A stretch of DNA of 64,000 bases from positions 636,625-700,624 of the forward strand of contig JALMQS010000082.1 in the NCBI GenBank assembly GCA_024734495.1, in the 5' to 3' direction. Source of the DNA: Forficula auricularia. Its lineage: Eukaryota; Arthropoda; Insecta; Dermaptera; Forficulidae. The position numbers were made by a program, and so were the translations under genes. Positions 21,780-32,622 of this stretch are shown here, piece after piece (position 1 is the stretch's first letter; each line of letters starts with the position of its first letter). The notes beneath the pieces were generated by a model. It made no database searches and was not told the DNA's origin. It worked only from the letters and a program-made list of their open reading frames with translations.

Positions 21780-23127
21780 CAGGGGAGGATTTAAGAGACG
21801 CAGGGTCCCTAGGCACTTGACATTTGGCCCCCCCCCCCCCTACCATCTCGAAGCTATTTTGGAAATTTAGCAAATTAAATGCACTAGTACAGAACATATA
21901 TATATTTTTTTTTTATTCAGGAACATTGTATTTGTAGGGGTATCTAGCCTTTTTAATTTACAATATTAGGCCAATTTAATTACAAAGAAAATAAACAATA
22001 TGATACAACAGATCAAGTAAGAGATAAAAAATTTAAAAAGAGAAACAACAATTATATGGAACAAAAAGAATAAATATACTGAATATAGAGAAAAGAATCA
22101 AACTAAAAAATGACAATATATATAGACAAAAGAAGAGAGGAAAAAAGAAATTTTTAATCGACTTTAATGAGTTTAATAAACATCAGAATAATACAGTCTA
22201 TGTTACTATATAGTTACGTTATTCTATAAAATTTATACAATCTTACGGCGAACTTTCTTCTGTGCAAAAGAACGAATGACGTCTTCATATATAGTCAATT
22301 GACTGCATTATTTCTGACTCTATGTACATTACAGAGAGTGAATTGAGCCTGTTCTCTCCTATGTTAGATCTTAAGTAATTCTTTACTCTCTTTAGCACTG
22401 ATGAAATCGACCGTTCTGCTGAACCGTTTGACGCTGGTGTACACAACAGCATTCGGAACGCAATTCCTACGTTTGAATAAATGTCCAAAAAGCCTTTTTC
22501 CGATAAGTATTTGTATAGTTTCAATGACGACAACTCCATAACTTCATCGTTCGACGACAAATGAGCTTGCAGGTGCAGTAACTCGTTTTCCAAAGTCCTA
22601 TCCAAATCCCCCGGCAATCCAGGCTTTTGAGCTTATGTAAATGGAGCAGCAACGTAAAAACACTTAGTAATTTTAATGATAATGTTAAGCGATATTTGTT
22701 TAGCCAGAGATTGTGATTGCATACTTGTATGATATTTGTAATGCCTGTTGTAGATCCCTTGTGATCTTTTTAGGTTGAAAAATAAAAATAAAATAAAAAG
22801 ATCCGCAACCGGGGCCCCCAGGCCGGCTGGGCCCTTTTTTTTTTAAATGTTAGTTTATTCAGCCAAATTTATATACATATGTTTATTTTTTTTAGATCCC
22901 CTAACATTTTAGGATCTGGCACTAATATATTACATTTAACCCACATTGCCTTGGATGACATTCGTGGTTATTACATTCTTTATTTACATTTATTTATTCT
23001 TAGGATTTTAACAAATTTTCGTATGTAGGAGATATTTACAATTCTTATTTTATTTTATTTTTGCAAGGAAAAAGCTGGGAAACCCCTAGGCCCGGGCCTT
23101 GTGGGCCTGGACGGAAATTCAGCACTG
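21780..23127 (-). mobile_element. Internally deleted hAT transposon
   Basis: Left end CAGGGGAGGATTTAAG; inverse right end CAGTGCTGAATTTCCG. Flanks are ACTGCTAC (21772-21779) and ACTGCTTC (23128-23135). The empty site at 27283 reads ACTGCTTC, so the left copy has one substitution. It carries a remnant transposase C-terminus on minus (22285-22617). Confidence 0.85.
22285..22617 (-). pseudogene. hAT transposase C-terminal dimerisation domain
   Basis: A 110-codon open frame on minus. CTPASNGSAERSISSVLKRV followed by KNYLRSNIGENRLNSLSVMY is the hAT family C-terminal dimerisation signature (small residues, S-x-ERSFS-like block, then K-x2-LR-x4-RL). The catalytic domain is absent and the element is only 1.35 kb, so it is non-autonomous. 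Confidence 0.85.
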
Positions 23128-23649
23128 ACTGCTTCTACTGTGCATAGGAGAAAGTTGTCAAAAAATGTTCGCCAAAAAAAGTGTTTGATTCAAAATCCAA
23201 CAAATACTATTCGACAGTTAAGTTGATTTTAAATTAAAAATTAACTAAGCCAGACACTTTTAGGGGGTGGGGGGCAACACTGAGCCAGACAACCCTAAAG
23301 TTGCATTTTTTTATTTGAATTTAGAGTTGTCTGGCTCAGTCTTGGGCTGGGGGTGCCCCCCAAACGTGTCTGGCTTAGTTAATTTTTAATTTAAAATCAA
23401 CTTAACTGTCGAATAGTATTTGTTGGATTTTGAATCAAACACTTTTTTTTGGCGAACATTTTTTTACAACTTTCTCCTATGCGCAGTAGTAGCAGTACCC
23501 AGGTAGATCAGGCAAACAGCCGATTCCCTACTCGTCTATGCTATTAATACCTCTAGGTGAAATATCTACTTGAATCAAACACTTCATGAAAAATGGCTCA
23601 TGGGCTCTCCGACTATTACAAGGAACTTCCAAAATAGGAATAGTTGAAA

Positions 23650-24080
23650 AAGCAGTCTCATTAAACATACTTTTTCAAATGACACTGTTTTTATAAGACA
23701 TACAGCAATATCTTTGGCTGAACCAAAAATCAGATGCCCTCATTATTCTCTTCACTGAAGAGTCCAAAGGGATTTTTTCACTATTATTTATATCCGACGA
23801 TTAGGTGTTTGGTTTTTCAATGTGTGTTTGATTAGAAAAAAAAATGAGAGCCCGAAACACACCCCTCCCGATGATTTTCTTTTCGGTTTTTCAATGTGTG
23901 TTTGATTATGAAAAAATGGAAGCCCTAAACACACCCCGCACGGACTAAACTTTCGGAGGTTGGGTTCGGATGACGCCAACCGAACCGTCTAAAAACCAAC
24001 CTGAAATGGAGGTATACGAACCCAACCGAGCCGAACTGAATATATCCTAGTCGAACCGGAGGCGATTTGCAAATATTCGG
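23650..24080. other. No recognisable gene
   Basis: Contains a short direct duplication: GGTTTTTCAATGTGTGTTTG at 23811-23830 and again at 23886-23905. Both copies are followed by GATTA and a homopurine run. Confidence 0.45.
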
Positions 24081-24082
24081 AT

Positions 24083-24300
24083 TTGGTGTTTCGGTTCTAT
24101 TACGTGGTTTTATTTAATAAAAATATTGTAAATAATATTAATATTAATAATATTAATTATTTTAAAATCGCAGGGAAGTGGACAAAAAAATCAAACAACA
24201 GAGTTAGTTATTCAATTTACCAGACGTTTCGTCACTTTATTGAGACTTCATCAGTGGCTGAAAATAGTGAACAAAGAGATAAAAATTTATTTTTCTTACA
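24083..24300 (-). repeat. Hammerhead-family element fragment
   Basis: The minus strand carries a ribozyme-like motif (24224-24254) followed by CTCTGTTGTTTGATTTTTTT and GTCCACTTCCCTG, resembling the sequence after the motif at 59338. Confidence 0.55.
24224..24254 (-). ncRNA. Hammerhead-ribozyme-like motif
   Basis: Minus strand: CTGATGA, spacer A, GTC...GAC stem (three pairs plus one beyond a mismatch), GAAAC, GTC. The upstream GCCA pairs with the downstream TGGT to give stem I. Confidence 0.5.
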
Positions 24301-24797
24301 TAGTTAATTATATCACAAATTCTTTGAAAAAATAGGTTGTTATTATTTATTTATTTTACCTCATTCAATATAACTCTTTGTCAAAAATCTCTCAACTATA
24401 AGACGATTTATCTAATGCACTTTTAATTAAAACGGCTTAAAAGGAGTCAAATTATATTTTAAAAGCCCCGGTTAAATAGTTTGTTAGTGCTGCACTCTGG
24501 GAGCGCTCAAGAAACTAAAATGATATCTTTTTCTTAAGTCTCTTATCTAGTAATTGATATATTTGACATCTCAAATGCAACCTCAATTAAAAGCCACAAT
24601 ATTACTATTAAATAAAAATTAATTTGTAAACGCCCAGTAAAAGATATAATTGGTTTAACAATTGGATTTGTATAGTGAAATATCAACTGGCCGCCAGGTT
24701 CGCTGTCAACAGGGCTCCCCCCAGTTAAATCTCAAGCGGCTAAAAATAAAATAATAAACAAATATTTTTTTTTTTTTTTTTTTTTTTAATAACCACA

Positions 24798-25052
24798 ATG
24801 CGAACAAAACATTGTTGTTTTGCCTACTGTACTTCGGCTAGTCGATATTCACAGGAAAATGTGTCTTACATACCGTTTGTAAAACCTTACGTTGACGAAG
24901 TTAGGTGTAATAAATGGATTCAAGCATCGGGGAGAATAGATTTGACATATGAAAAACTATCCAAAAATTCATATGTTTGTTCAAAACATTTTATTGGTGG
25001 TCAAGGTCCAACAGAACTGAATCCTGATCCAGTTCCTACAAATTTTAATAAG
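24798..25052 (+). CDS. THAP gene coding exon 1
   Basis: Starts at the first ATG after a T-rich stretch and an in-frame stop. Ends AATAAG|GTAAAT in phase 0 after 85 codons. Encodes the whole THAP zinc finger. Confidence 0.82.
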
Positions 25053-28000
25053 GTAAATAAATCTTTATTCCTCGATCTGCTTAGAGGCACAAGTCTTCGG
25101 TGGCTAAGTCCTCCAAACATCAATACAATCTAGCTACAATACATCAATACAAATTAACTACAACAATTTAACAAATAATAAACAATGTATGCTCATTAAC
25201 AAATAATATGACCATAGATTTCCATCAAAAGACAAAACGTAATTTACAAATTCCACGCAAAAACCCGATACCAGGAGCAAGCGACGCATTAGCCATCCCG
25301 ACATTTGCCATAAGTTGTTAAGGAAACCTGGTCAAAGCCTTAACAAGGATGGTATGACCTCTCTCTACCTCAGATAATCTCTGCTTGTGAGAACTAAATA
25401 AAATTTTGTACAACTCTAGGACTTTAGGACTTGACAAAATTTATAATTCATTTAATCATACTATAATCCCAAGTAGTAATAAATAGACTGCTCCATAAAT
25501 CAATGCCAGATCCTACAAATGAATACAAAACTACATATTAATATCTGAATTAACTAACTCCTAGGAACCAGACCTATTTAAATTAATACCATTCTTCCCT
25601 AAATCAAATTTAGGAAACGCGGTGTTGGTTTATAGTGAAACATTGTTAAAATTAAATTATATATCTAAATAACCATCTGAATTATCCTCATAACAAAAAC
25701 CACTACTGGTTTCAACATCTATACTTCTAGTCATCCCAATCCTGGATTGACTAGTAAAAAAAAATATTTCCCTTAGCAACGCAGAGATTTCCTGGTACTT
25801 GTATTAACGCCACCGATGCTTTAATGATTTGGCTGTTTTTAAATTTTGTCAATCTACACCTAAATAAATTTTTTGAGATAAATCATAAAATAGAATAAAT
25901 CAGTTCCCCTCTGTCAAAAAACAACTTGAATAGGTTCGGTTTATGATCTCGGTTCGATTAGATAAAAAATGCGTTTCCAAACAAACCTTGCGGTGGCGTT
26001 AATGTACCCGCATATTTTATGTAATCGAACCGAGATCATAAACCGAACCTATTCAAGTTGTTTTTTGACAGAGGGGAACTGATTTATTCTATTTTATGAT
26101 TTATCTCAAAAATTTTATTTAGGTGTAGGGGGAAATTGAAGGGTAATTAAAACCAATCGACTTGATTGGGGAATAATGGAATTGAAATAATTATCGGAAA
26201 AGAGGTTTTTTTATCTAATTAGATTTTTCCTCTTATTGAAAACAAGGATGAATAAGGACACTCGATGGTGGAGAAGTAATCTCCGGAATCGAAGCAAAAA
26301 TACAATGTATACATTAATTAATGTAAAATAATTGGTTTAATAAAATTTATAAAAAAAAAAAAATTTAGGTGTAGATTGTCGAAATTTAAAAACCGCCAAA
26401 TCTAGCTGCGGTGGCTTTAATACGTAAAATATTTCCTCCAAAAATTTCCTTATTCCAGCCTAATTTCAAAAACCAACCCTTGCTTTTCCTATCTATAAAT
26501 GGAAAGAAGAGTTAACAAACCCCCCTCCCAAAAAGATACATAAAATGAACTAATAAAAACCTACCAAAAAGCTTCAAATTCGTAAGACAGATTTTTGTTT
26601 ACCCACCAGACTTCAAAAAGACCTAAAAATCCAAATTCCCTTTAAATTTCTTCTATAAGGCGTTGGGGAGCTTTGCACGTTCTTTTAGGTCTTGGGCCTG
26701 AGACTGTTGTATCTTGGGACGGTGTATGGTCAAGTACAAATGAAAATATTATTTAATCTAATGGTTAGTTTTAAAAAGTACCACCCACTACCCACTAAAC
26801 CTACCCACCCTCTCTCTCTTCAGCCAAGTCTTCCCAAGGGACGCCTTCAGGCATAACTTCGTGGGAAGAGGCCCCAGCTTATTCAAAGCTCTTCAACAGT
26901 GATCCGCCGCAGTTGGCCAATTATGACAGCTGCAGCTTCGCACATTGCGGCCCAGGCCAGCTATCCCGTGAGGCATACGTTGGATGATGCTCTCCGGAGT
27001 TGCGCACACACCTAGCCCCGCCTGTAATAAATAAGCACTAAGTGAAATAGATTCTAAAACATGTGTTTATTTTTATTAAGATGTTTTGCAACAATAACAA
27101 ACAAACATAAGAATATACTCATTGGTTGCCATGACTCCAATAAATATATAACATATAACATTATAGTCGGAGAGCCCATGACCCATTTTTGAAGTGTTTG
27201 ATTCAAGTAGATATTTCACCTAGAGGTATTAATAGCATAGATGAGTAGGGAATCGGCTGTTTTCCTGATCTACCTGGGTACTGCTTCTACTGCGCATAGG
27301 AGAAAGTTGTAAAAAAAATGTTCGCCAAAAAAAAGTGTTTGATTCAAAATCCAACAAATACTATTCGACAGTTAAGTTGATTTTAAATTAAAAATTAACT
27401 AAGCCAGACTAACTACAGACACTTTTAGGGGGGGGGGGGGGGGCAACACTGAGCCAGACAACCCTAAAGTTGCTTTTTTTCAAATAAAAAAAGGTATATG
27501 AAAAGCCACGTGAGAACCAGGTATTAAATTCAATTGTTATTCAACCGTTCTCCACAAACGCTGGCGTTCCTCAAGGCTCTGTAATCTCCCCCACACTCTT
27601 CCTAATTTATATAAACGACCCTATCGATCAAACGTCAAACCTCACTCACTGTTACGCCGACGATAACACTCTGCCCGGCAAACCCTCACCCCCGAATAAT
27701 CGAATCAATGTTGCCTCCTCAATCACTCTCGACCTAGACAAACTGAATAAATGGGGCTCTCAAAATTTAGTTAACTTTAATGCAAACAAGACTCAATGTT
27801 GTCTAATTTCTAGGCGCGAAAATAAAGATTTCCCTGATATTCATTTCGATTCGAATACCCTGAAAATGTGTGACAGCCTATCCATGTTGGGCGTCTCTGT
27901 CGCTTCTGACCTGTCTTGGAATGAATACATCTCCTCTGTGGCGAAATCTGCAGCAAGGAAGATTGGCTACTTATTCAGGTCCAAGCGATTTTTCAAGCCC

Positions 28001-31000
28001 CCACATCTTCTCACCATCTACAAGGCCCAAATCCGTCCATGTCTACAAATCTCATCTATGGAGAGGAGCCTCCAAATATTCTCTTGCTACCCTGGATGTA
28101 ATTCAGAAACGAGCCGTCAGGCTAATTAACGATTCTACCCTCACCGACTCCTTCGACTCGCTAGCTCATCGAAGAAATGTCTCTGCCCTTTCTCTTTTCT
28201 ATAGATACTATCACAGCAAGTGCTCTGATGAGATAAAATCAATAATTCCCCCCAAAGCATGCTTTGCACGTAGCACGCGTTTTGCCGACTCCCAACACTC
28301 TTTCGCGGTCAAATTAGAAAAGTGCCGGACCACTTCACTCGCCAATACATATATCCCTATGACTTCAAGGAACTGGAACTCTCTCCCAGCCTCCATCTTT
28401 CCCAGCACTTATAATCTTCAAACCTTCAAAACCCGAGTGAATAAACTTCGAGATCCATAGGAGCTGCTTCTTTACTGGTGCACCCCTTCTTGCATTCGAT
28501 TGCATTAAAAAAAAAAAATTGAAAATCAAAAAAAAAATAGCACTTTATTCATAAAATATCCCTTTCTTTACTACCTGTTATTACATTTCTTTGTTTAGTA
28601 TTTACGTGTTAACCACCCTTGCTCTTCTTTATTTCCCATTAAATATTAAATATATATTATTTAATTATTTTACTTAATTAATTATAAACCTGGCCCAAAA
28701 TTTAGATAAACCAATTGGAGCACCTAATGGGCATATGTTGCGAATATAGTTTCGATACGTCCAGCCGAAGGCCCAGGCGTCAGCTACTAATAGTAAGTGA
28801 ATAAATCACATATGGATTTGAATATTGGAAACATTAGTTAGATTGGAGGTGGGAGGCGCTGGGATATTTAATTGTTTAATTAATGAATCAAGGCCTACGC
28901 TGCGAAAAATGAACGAGGAGAGGTTTAAAAAAGAAATTCCATAATTCATATAGACAATAAGTATTAGTTTGGGTTCAGGGATCAGTAGCTTAGTGGATAT
29001 AGGAGCTAAAGCTCTTATGACAAAGCATTGCAGTACACATGCAAAGATCCCGGGTTCGAGCCGCGGCTGATCCTTTTGTCTGTAATAAAAATAATCTCTT
29101 CTTCGTTGCCTAAATTTAATTAGTTAGATTATTTTAGAAAAAAAAATTATTTAAAATCCTTCACCATTTATTAACGACAATAAATTAATCATCTTTTTTT
29201 TATACTTTTTAGGACGAGGAGCCAGTTTTAAAAGACTCACCTAAAAAAACTTCTAATAAAAGACACATTCCAGGAATTCTAAATCGTAAAACATCAAATA
29301 GGAAAAGTCAACGAAACCAAAGTACGGATGTCAATACATCAGATGTTCAGCCAAGAAAGAAACATTTGCGAAAAACTCCTCTCTCTTCCAGGTCTAAGGT
29401 AAAATAAACATTGTAAAGAGCTATTGTGATTTTCTTAGAGCTTAAAGAGTTGACTATAAATCTAAGCAGTGGCGTAGCCAGAAAATTTTCATAGGGGGGG
29501 GGGTCAATCCACAAAGGCAAATATTTAGTGGGAATTTTCTTTTATTAAAACAAATAGTCCAGTTAAATTGTGTTTTTACCCGGAAAGTTTTGGGGTAGTT
29601 GTAATTTCGTCTACTCTTTATGTTTTTGGGTGTGCTGAATCCGAATTTGAGGTTTACTAACAAAAAATTGCAGTTTTTCCTTCATAAAATAAAAAACCAC
29701 TCATCCTAAAAACTTGATTTTTATCTCATTCTAGGAAATTTTGTGGACTTGAACGTTTACTTGGACCACTTTTTTGAAAAAAATTTAGCTTAAATTTTTT
29801 TGTTAAAACCGATTTATGGATACTCTGGTATTTTCCATGACACTTTGGTGATTCGACCATCCTGTCATGGAAAATGCTAGATATCCATAAATCTAAGAGT
29901 TTTAACAAAAAAGTGGTCCAAGTAAACGTTCAAGTCCACAAAATTTCCTAGAGAATGAGATAGGAATCAAGATTCTATGATGAGTGGTTTTCATTTTATG
30001 AAGGAAAAACTCCGATTTTTTGCGAAAATTGCAGTTTTTCAAAACTTCAACCTCATTGCGGCACGGGTTACCATTATCCAATTAAGATGAAACTTTGTTT
30101 GAATTGTATCAAATTTAATCTAGTTTAAAAATATATAGAGTGGTTTTTGTCGATAACGTGCTCTTTCATGGTCAAAATGGGAAAAAATCGTAAAAAGTGC
30201 AAGTTTTTGGGGTTTGCGGAAACAGAAAAAATACGCCAATTTTCAACTAGCGCTTGAGCCCAAACGGTTGGTCGGAGAATAACCCTAAATAATGAAATTT
30301 GTAGGTAATTTTATGAACTTTCATTTTGAAAAGGAAGGTTATTTACGAAAAGTTGATAATTTTCGAATTAAAAGCAAAAAACCGCCAAAAAATGAGATTT
30401 TTTCACGAAATTTCGTTAGCGAACCTCAGATTCAGGACACCAAAAAACATATAGGAACAAGAAATCAAAACTACCCCAAACTTTTTCCGAGAGGGGCCCT
30501 TTAGAGAAGAATTTAACTAGACTAAAAAGATACTTCAAGAAATTACTATAAAAAAGAACAATTCTTGATTAAACATATGAAATAAATTTAATTACGGTTA
30601 GTTTGCCATAAGAAATGGTTTGCTGTTGCCGTTACTCATCCCATGAGCCCTGCCCTTGTATAGCCATAATCGATCTATAAATGACAAAAAATTAAATTAA
30701 TCGTTTCTTTTTTTAGCCTGAACCTGTTAAGGAGTCAAATTCAAAGGATTCTTCAATAAATACCTCGTCTAATAAAGTACAAAAACCTCAATTACTTAAA
30801 CTTAAATCACCATCAAATAGAAACATTCAAAAGAACAAACGTGTGGATGATGAATTTGATATATTTGCCAAACGTATTGCATTTCAATTAAGACTGCTGC
30901 CATATTATAATGCAGTACTATGTCAAGAGAAAATTAAGAGGATAATTAATCAGGAACGTTTTATTGTCCAACAACCCAGTCATCAAGAAAAAGAGACGAT

Positions 31001-31502
31001 AATAATAAAACAAGAACCAGGGTTAAGTGAAGAGGAGTTTTTATACCCAGTATCAAGTCCTGAAACAATGCAGACAATAATAAAAGAAGAACTAGTGATA
31101 AGTGAAGACGAGTATCCAAATCCAGTATCATGTCACGGAACAATGCAGACAATAATAAATCAAGAATCAGAAAAAGTGCTTTCACACATGGTATCAGGTC
31201 AAGAAACATTAATTAATCAAAGCCCAGCTATAAGAGAAAATGAGTTTTCCCACCCAGTATCAGGTCAAGAAAAAATGCATATAATAATAAAAGAAGAAGA
31301 ACTAGTAATAAGTGAAGACGAGTATCCACATCCAGTATCATGTCACGGAACAATGCAGACAAAAATAAATCAAGAATCAGCTATAAGCGAAAAAGTGCTT
31401 TCACACACGGTATCAGGTCAAGAAAGAATACAGACTAAAATATGTCATAAACCACCGCCAGTGTTATCCCCTTTTTCTGTTATTAAAACCGAAAACTTCT
31501 GA
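24798..31502 (+). CDS. THAP-domain protein with BESS-like motif, 408 aa
   Basis: Three phase-0 exons: 24798-25052, 29213-29398 and 30717-31502. Residues 1-85 form a THAP zinc finger: CCFAYC near residue 6, W40, the pair C61-x2-H64 and the terminal PVPTNF block, all as in DNA-binding C2CH THAP domains. Residues 86-147 are basic (QPRKKHLRK). Residues about 190-230 (DEFDIFAKRIAFQLRLLPYY then KIKRII) resemble a BESS protein-interaction motif. The tail is acidic and repetitive, with IKQE, IKEE and IKTE motifs. A nuclear DNA-binding or transcriptional role is inferred. AATAAA at 31606 gives a plausible 3' end. Intron 1 is 4.2 kb and full of repeats. THAP domains can also derive from P-element-like transposases, but no such catalytic region is present. 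Confidence 0.82.
25053..25790 (+). other. THAP intron 1, first part
   Basis: Non-coding. Near 25615-25650 it carries, in minus orientation, the sequence GTTTCACTATAAACCAACAC that forms the 3' extension of the palindrome at 45042-45396, so a fragment of that family lies here. Confidence 0.45.
25794..26429. mobile_element. Palindromic MITE (GGTACTTACG family), copy 1
   Basis: Left end GGTACTTGTATTAACGCCAC; right end GGTGGCTTTAATACG. Arms around CAACTTGAATAGGTTCGG pair across the centre. Flanks GATTTCCT and TATTTCCT agree at seven of eight bases. The intact sister is at 60155-60669. A retroposed fragment (26129-26362) interrupts the right arm. Confidence 0.75.
26129..26362 (+). mobile_element. 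Short poly(A) retroposon nested in the MITE
   Basis: Perfect 12-bp duplications ATTTAGGTGTAG at 26117-26128 and 26363-26374. Ends AATAAAATTTATA plus an A run, so it looks like a reverse-transcribed polyadenylated RNA (LINE or SINE tail, or processed gene fragment). The source was not recognised. Confidence 0.75.
26800..27030 (+). other. GC-rich segment with an open frame, unassigned
   Basis: Follows CTCTCTCTCTTCAG, a good acceptor-like tract. One frame stays open for about 57 codons and reads SWEEAPAYSKLFNSDPPQLA, then NYDSCSFAHCGPGQL. It ends at TGA and is followed by AATAAATAAG. GC content is well above the surroundings. It could be a cryptic exon, a retroposed fragment or the tail of a LINE. 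It is not needed by the THAP reading frame. Confidence 0.25.
27164..27485 (+). mobile_element. Half copy of the AGAGCCCATGACCC foldback element
   Basis: Left half of the element seen split at 20371-23616, here uninterrupted, ending near its centre where LINE sequence follows. Provides the empty-site reference for the two insertions there. Confidence 0.8.
27535..28518 (+). pseudogene. LINE-A copy in THAP intron 1
   Basis: Reads FSTNAGVPQGSVISPTLFLI and HCYADDNTLPGKPS, then the thumb region. A deletion after RPCL near 28050 removes about nine codons and shifts the frame, so the ORF breaks into overlapping pieces. Ends in a poly(A) run at 28507-28518. Orientation is the same as the host gene. 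Confidence 0.85.
28978..29160 (+). mobile_element. tRNA-derived SINE-like sequence
   Basis: GGGATCAGTAGCTTAGTGG carries an A-box-like word and GGTTCGAGCC (29053-29062) is a B box. GGGATCA at the start pairs with TGATCC at 29068-29073 as an acceptor stem. The region between is too long for a normal tRNA, and a non-tRNA body with A-rich tail follows, so a SINE is preferred over a tRNA gene. Confidence 0.6.
29213..29398 (+). CDS. THAP gene coding exon 2
   Basis: Acceptor TATACTTTTTAG, donor CTAAG|GTAAAA, 62 codons, phase 0 at both ends. Lysine- and serine-rich linker, including DEEPVLKDSPKKTSNK and QPRKKHLRK, a plausible nuclear localisation signal. Confidence 0.8.
29399..30716 (+). other. THAP intron 2 with an inverted repeat
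   Basis: GGAAATTTTGTGGACTTGAAC (21 bases counted in two parts: GGAAATTTTG and TGGACTTGAAC) near 29733 recurs inverted near 29925, and flanking words such as GTTTACTTGGACCACTTTTT also pair, giving a palindrome at about 29700-29970. No coding content. Confidence 0.55.
30717..31502 (+). CDS. THAP gene coding exon 3 (BESS-like motif and repeat tail)
   Basis: Acceptor TTTCTTTTTTTAG. 261 codons to TGA at 31500-31502. The tail holds tandem-like units of about 32-36 residues built around ISEDEYP and PVSCHGTMQT. The lysines of IKQEP, IKEEL, IKEEE and IKTEN fall near residues 245, 270, 339 and 404. Confidence 0.82.
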   Translation, partial: PEPVKESNSKDSSINTSSNKVQKPQLLKLKSPSNRNIQKNKRVDDEFDIFAKRIAFQLRLLPYYNAVLCQEKIKRIINQERFIVQQPSHQEKETIIIKQEPGLSEEEFLYPVSSPETMQTIIKEELVISEDEYPNPVSCHGTMQTIINQESEKVLSHMVSGQETLINQSPAIRENEFSHPVSGQEKMHIIIKEEELVISEDEYPHPVSCHGTMQTKINQESAISEKVLSHTVSGQERIQTKICHKPPPVLSPFSVIKTENF

Positions 31503-31605
31503 TCCTATACTGAATCTGTGACGTCGTCGATTGAATCAGTAGATTTTCAAAAAAATTAGACCAAAAGTTCCTGTTTTTTTATTTATAACACATTCAAAAT
31601 TACAG

Positions 31606-31611
31606 AATAAA
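31606..31611 (+). terminator. Polyadenylation signal of the THAP gene
   Basis: AATAAA 104 bp after the stop codon, the first such hexamer downstream. Confidence 0.6.
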
Positions 31612-31782
31612 AACTCTTATATTTATTATCTATGATAACTCCTACATTTGGAAATTGCCTATTTTTCGGAAATCGGGCAACATTTTTCCGAATTCATGAA
31701 TTGAGTGCGGGGGGCCCCCCCCATTTTATCCACTTCTAAAGAATTAGAAGAGCTTTTTATTATCTTTTATTGAGGTTATAAG

Positions 31783-32300
31783 TAGGGTTCGGATTTTGCA
31801 TATAATGCATGTTTTTTTCTTTGATTGCTATCCTTCTAATCTTTTGTATTTGAGCGTTTTTAACCGACTTCAAAAAAGGAGGCGGTTCTTTTTTGTGTGT
31901 CTATGTTACTCGATTTCTTCGCCAATTGTGAACCGATTTTGATGATTTTTTTTGCATTGTGTTCAGTATAGTTTCCGATTGGTAAAAAACTAAATTTCAT
32001 TGTTATTGGACCTTTTTTATTATGCATGTTCAGTGTTCACCCATAACTTCTTTGTTTATGAACCTGTTTATTTCTTTGTTTATCTTTGTTTGTTTTGTTT
32101 ATATAATTATTTTATAGCTTTTACAAGGTGTACAACTTTGCTTCCGTCGTTTTTTCCCCAAAATTTGAGGCTTTAATGAAAAAAATTGGTTACACATGTA
32201 TCATTCAAATTATGACTTATAATGCATATTTTAAGTGCATATTTCGGCCTTTTTAAATGCATATTTTGCTGTTTTTTAGTGCATATCGATCCGAACCCTA
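31783..32300. mobile_element. hAT MITE with perfect 8-bp duplication (518 bp)
   Basis: Ends TAGGGTTCGGATTTTGCAT and ATCGATCCGAACCCTA, flanked by GTTATAAG at 31775-31782 and 32301-32308. Contains subterminal GCATAT words. A fragment of the ACCGACTTC family is nested at about 31861-32110. Confidence 0.88.
31861..32110 (-). repeat. Fragment of the ACCGACTTC family
   Basis: TAACCGACTTCAAAAAAGGA followed by the tail of copies 1-3 in inverse orientation, inside the hAT MITE. Confidence 0.7.
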
Positions 32301-32622
32301 GTTATAAGACTTGACCGTTTTTATTTTTAGCATAATAATGCTATAGTGCAACAATTTTCAACTTATCAGGCCGCCCCCCCCCCCCCCTGTATAAAATGAT
32401 TTAAAAAAATCCGATCTCTGTTGAGTTTTGTATATAAACATGTATTTATATTTTCTATTTTGAAAATATTAAAAATAAAAATCTTTGTATAAAATAATCG
32501 TCTTTGAAATGGAATGAACAAATCTTACCTCCTTAAATATATGCCTTTTCTCTCTTTTAATATTGAAATTTACAATTTCTTTTTTTGCTCATCAATTTTC
32601 TCTTTTAATCCTAGTTAATATA

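Larger units (their letters stand above)
20371..23616. mobile_element. Foldback element split by two later insertions
   Basis: Segments 20371-20437, 21713-21779 and 23128-23616 join into one palindrome of about 611 bp. The ends are TAGTCCAAGAGCCCATGACC and, inverted, GGGCTCTCCGACTAT. An uninterrupted half copy at 27164-27485 shows the order of the segments and so confirms both insertions (20438-21712 and 21780-23127). The centre carries GAGCCAGACAACCCTAAAGT and its inverse. Confidence 0.85.

Noticed and set aside
28978..29073. Functional tRNA gene
   Set aside because: A and B boxes and an acceptor stem are visible, but the spacing is too long for a tRNA fold and a SINE-like body follows.
30961..31209. 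Antisense 82-codon leucine-rich frame
   Set aside because: It is the shadow of the repeated acidic THAP tail on the other strand.
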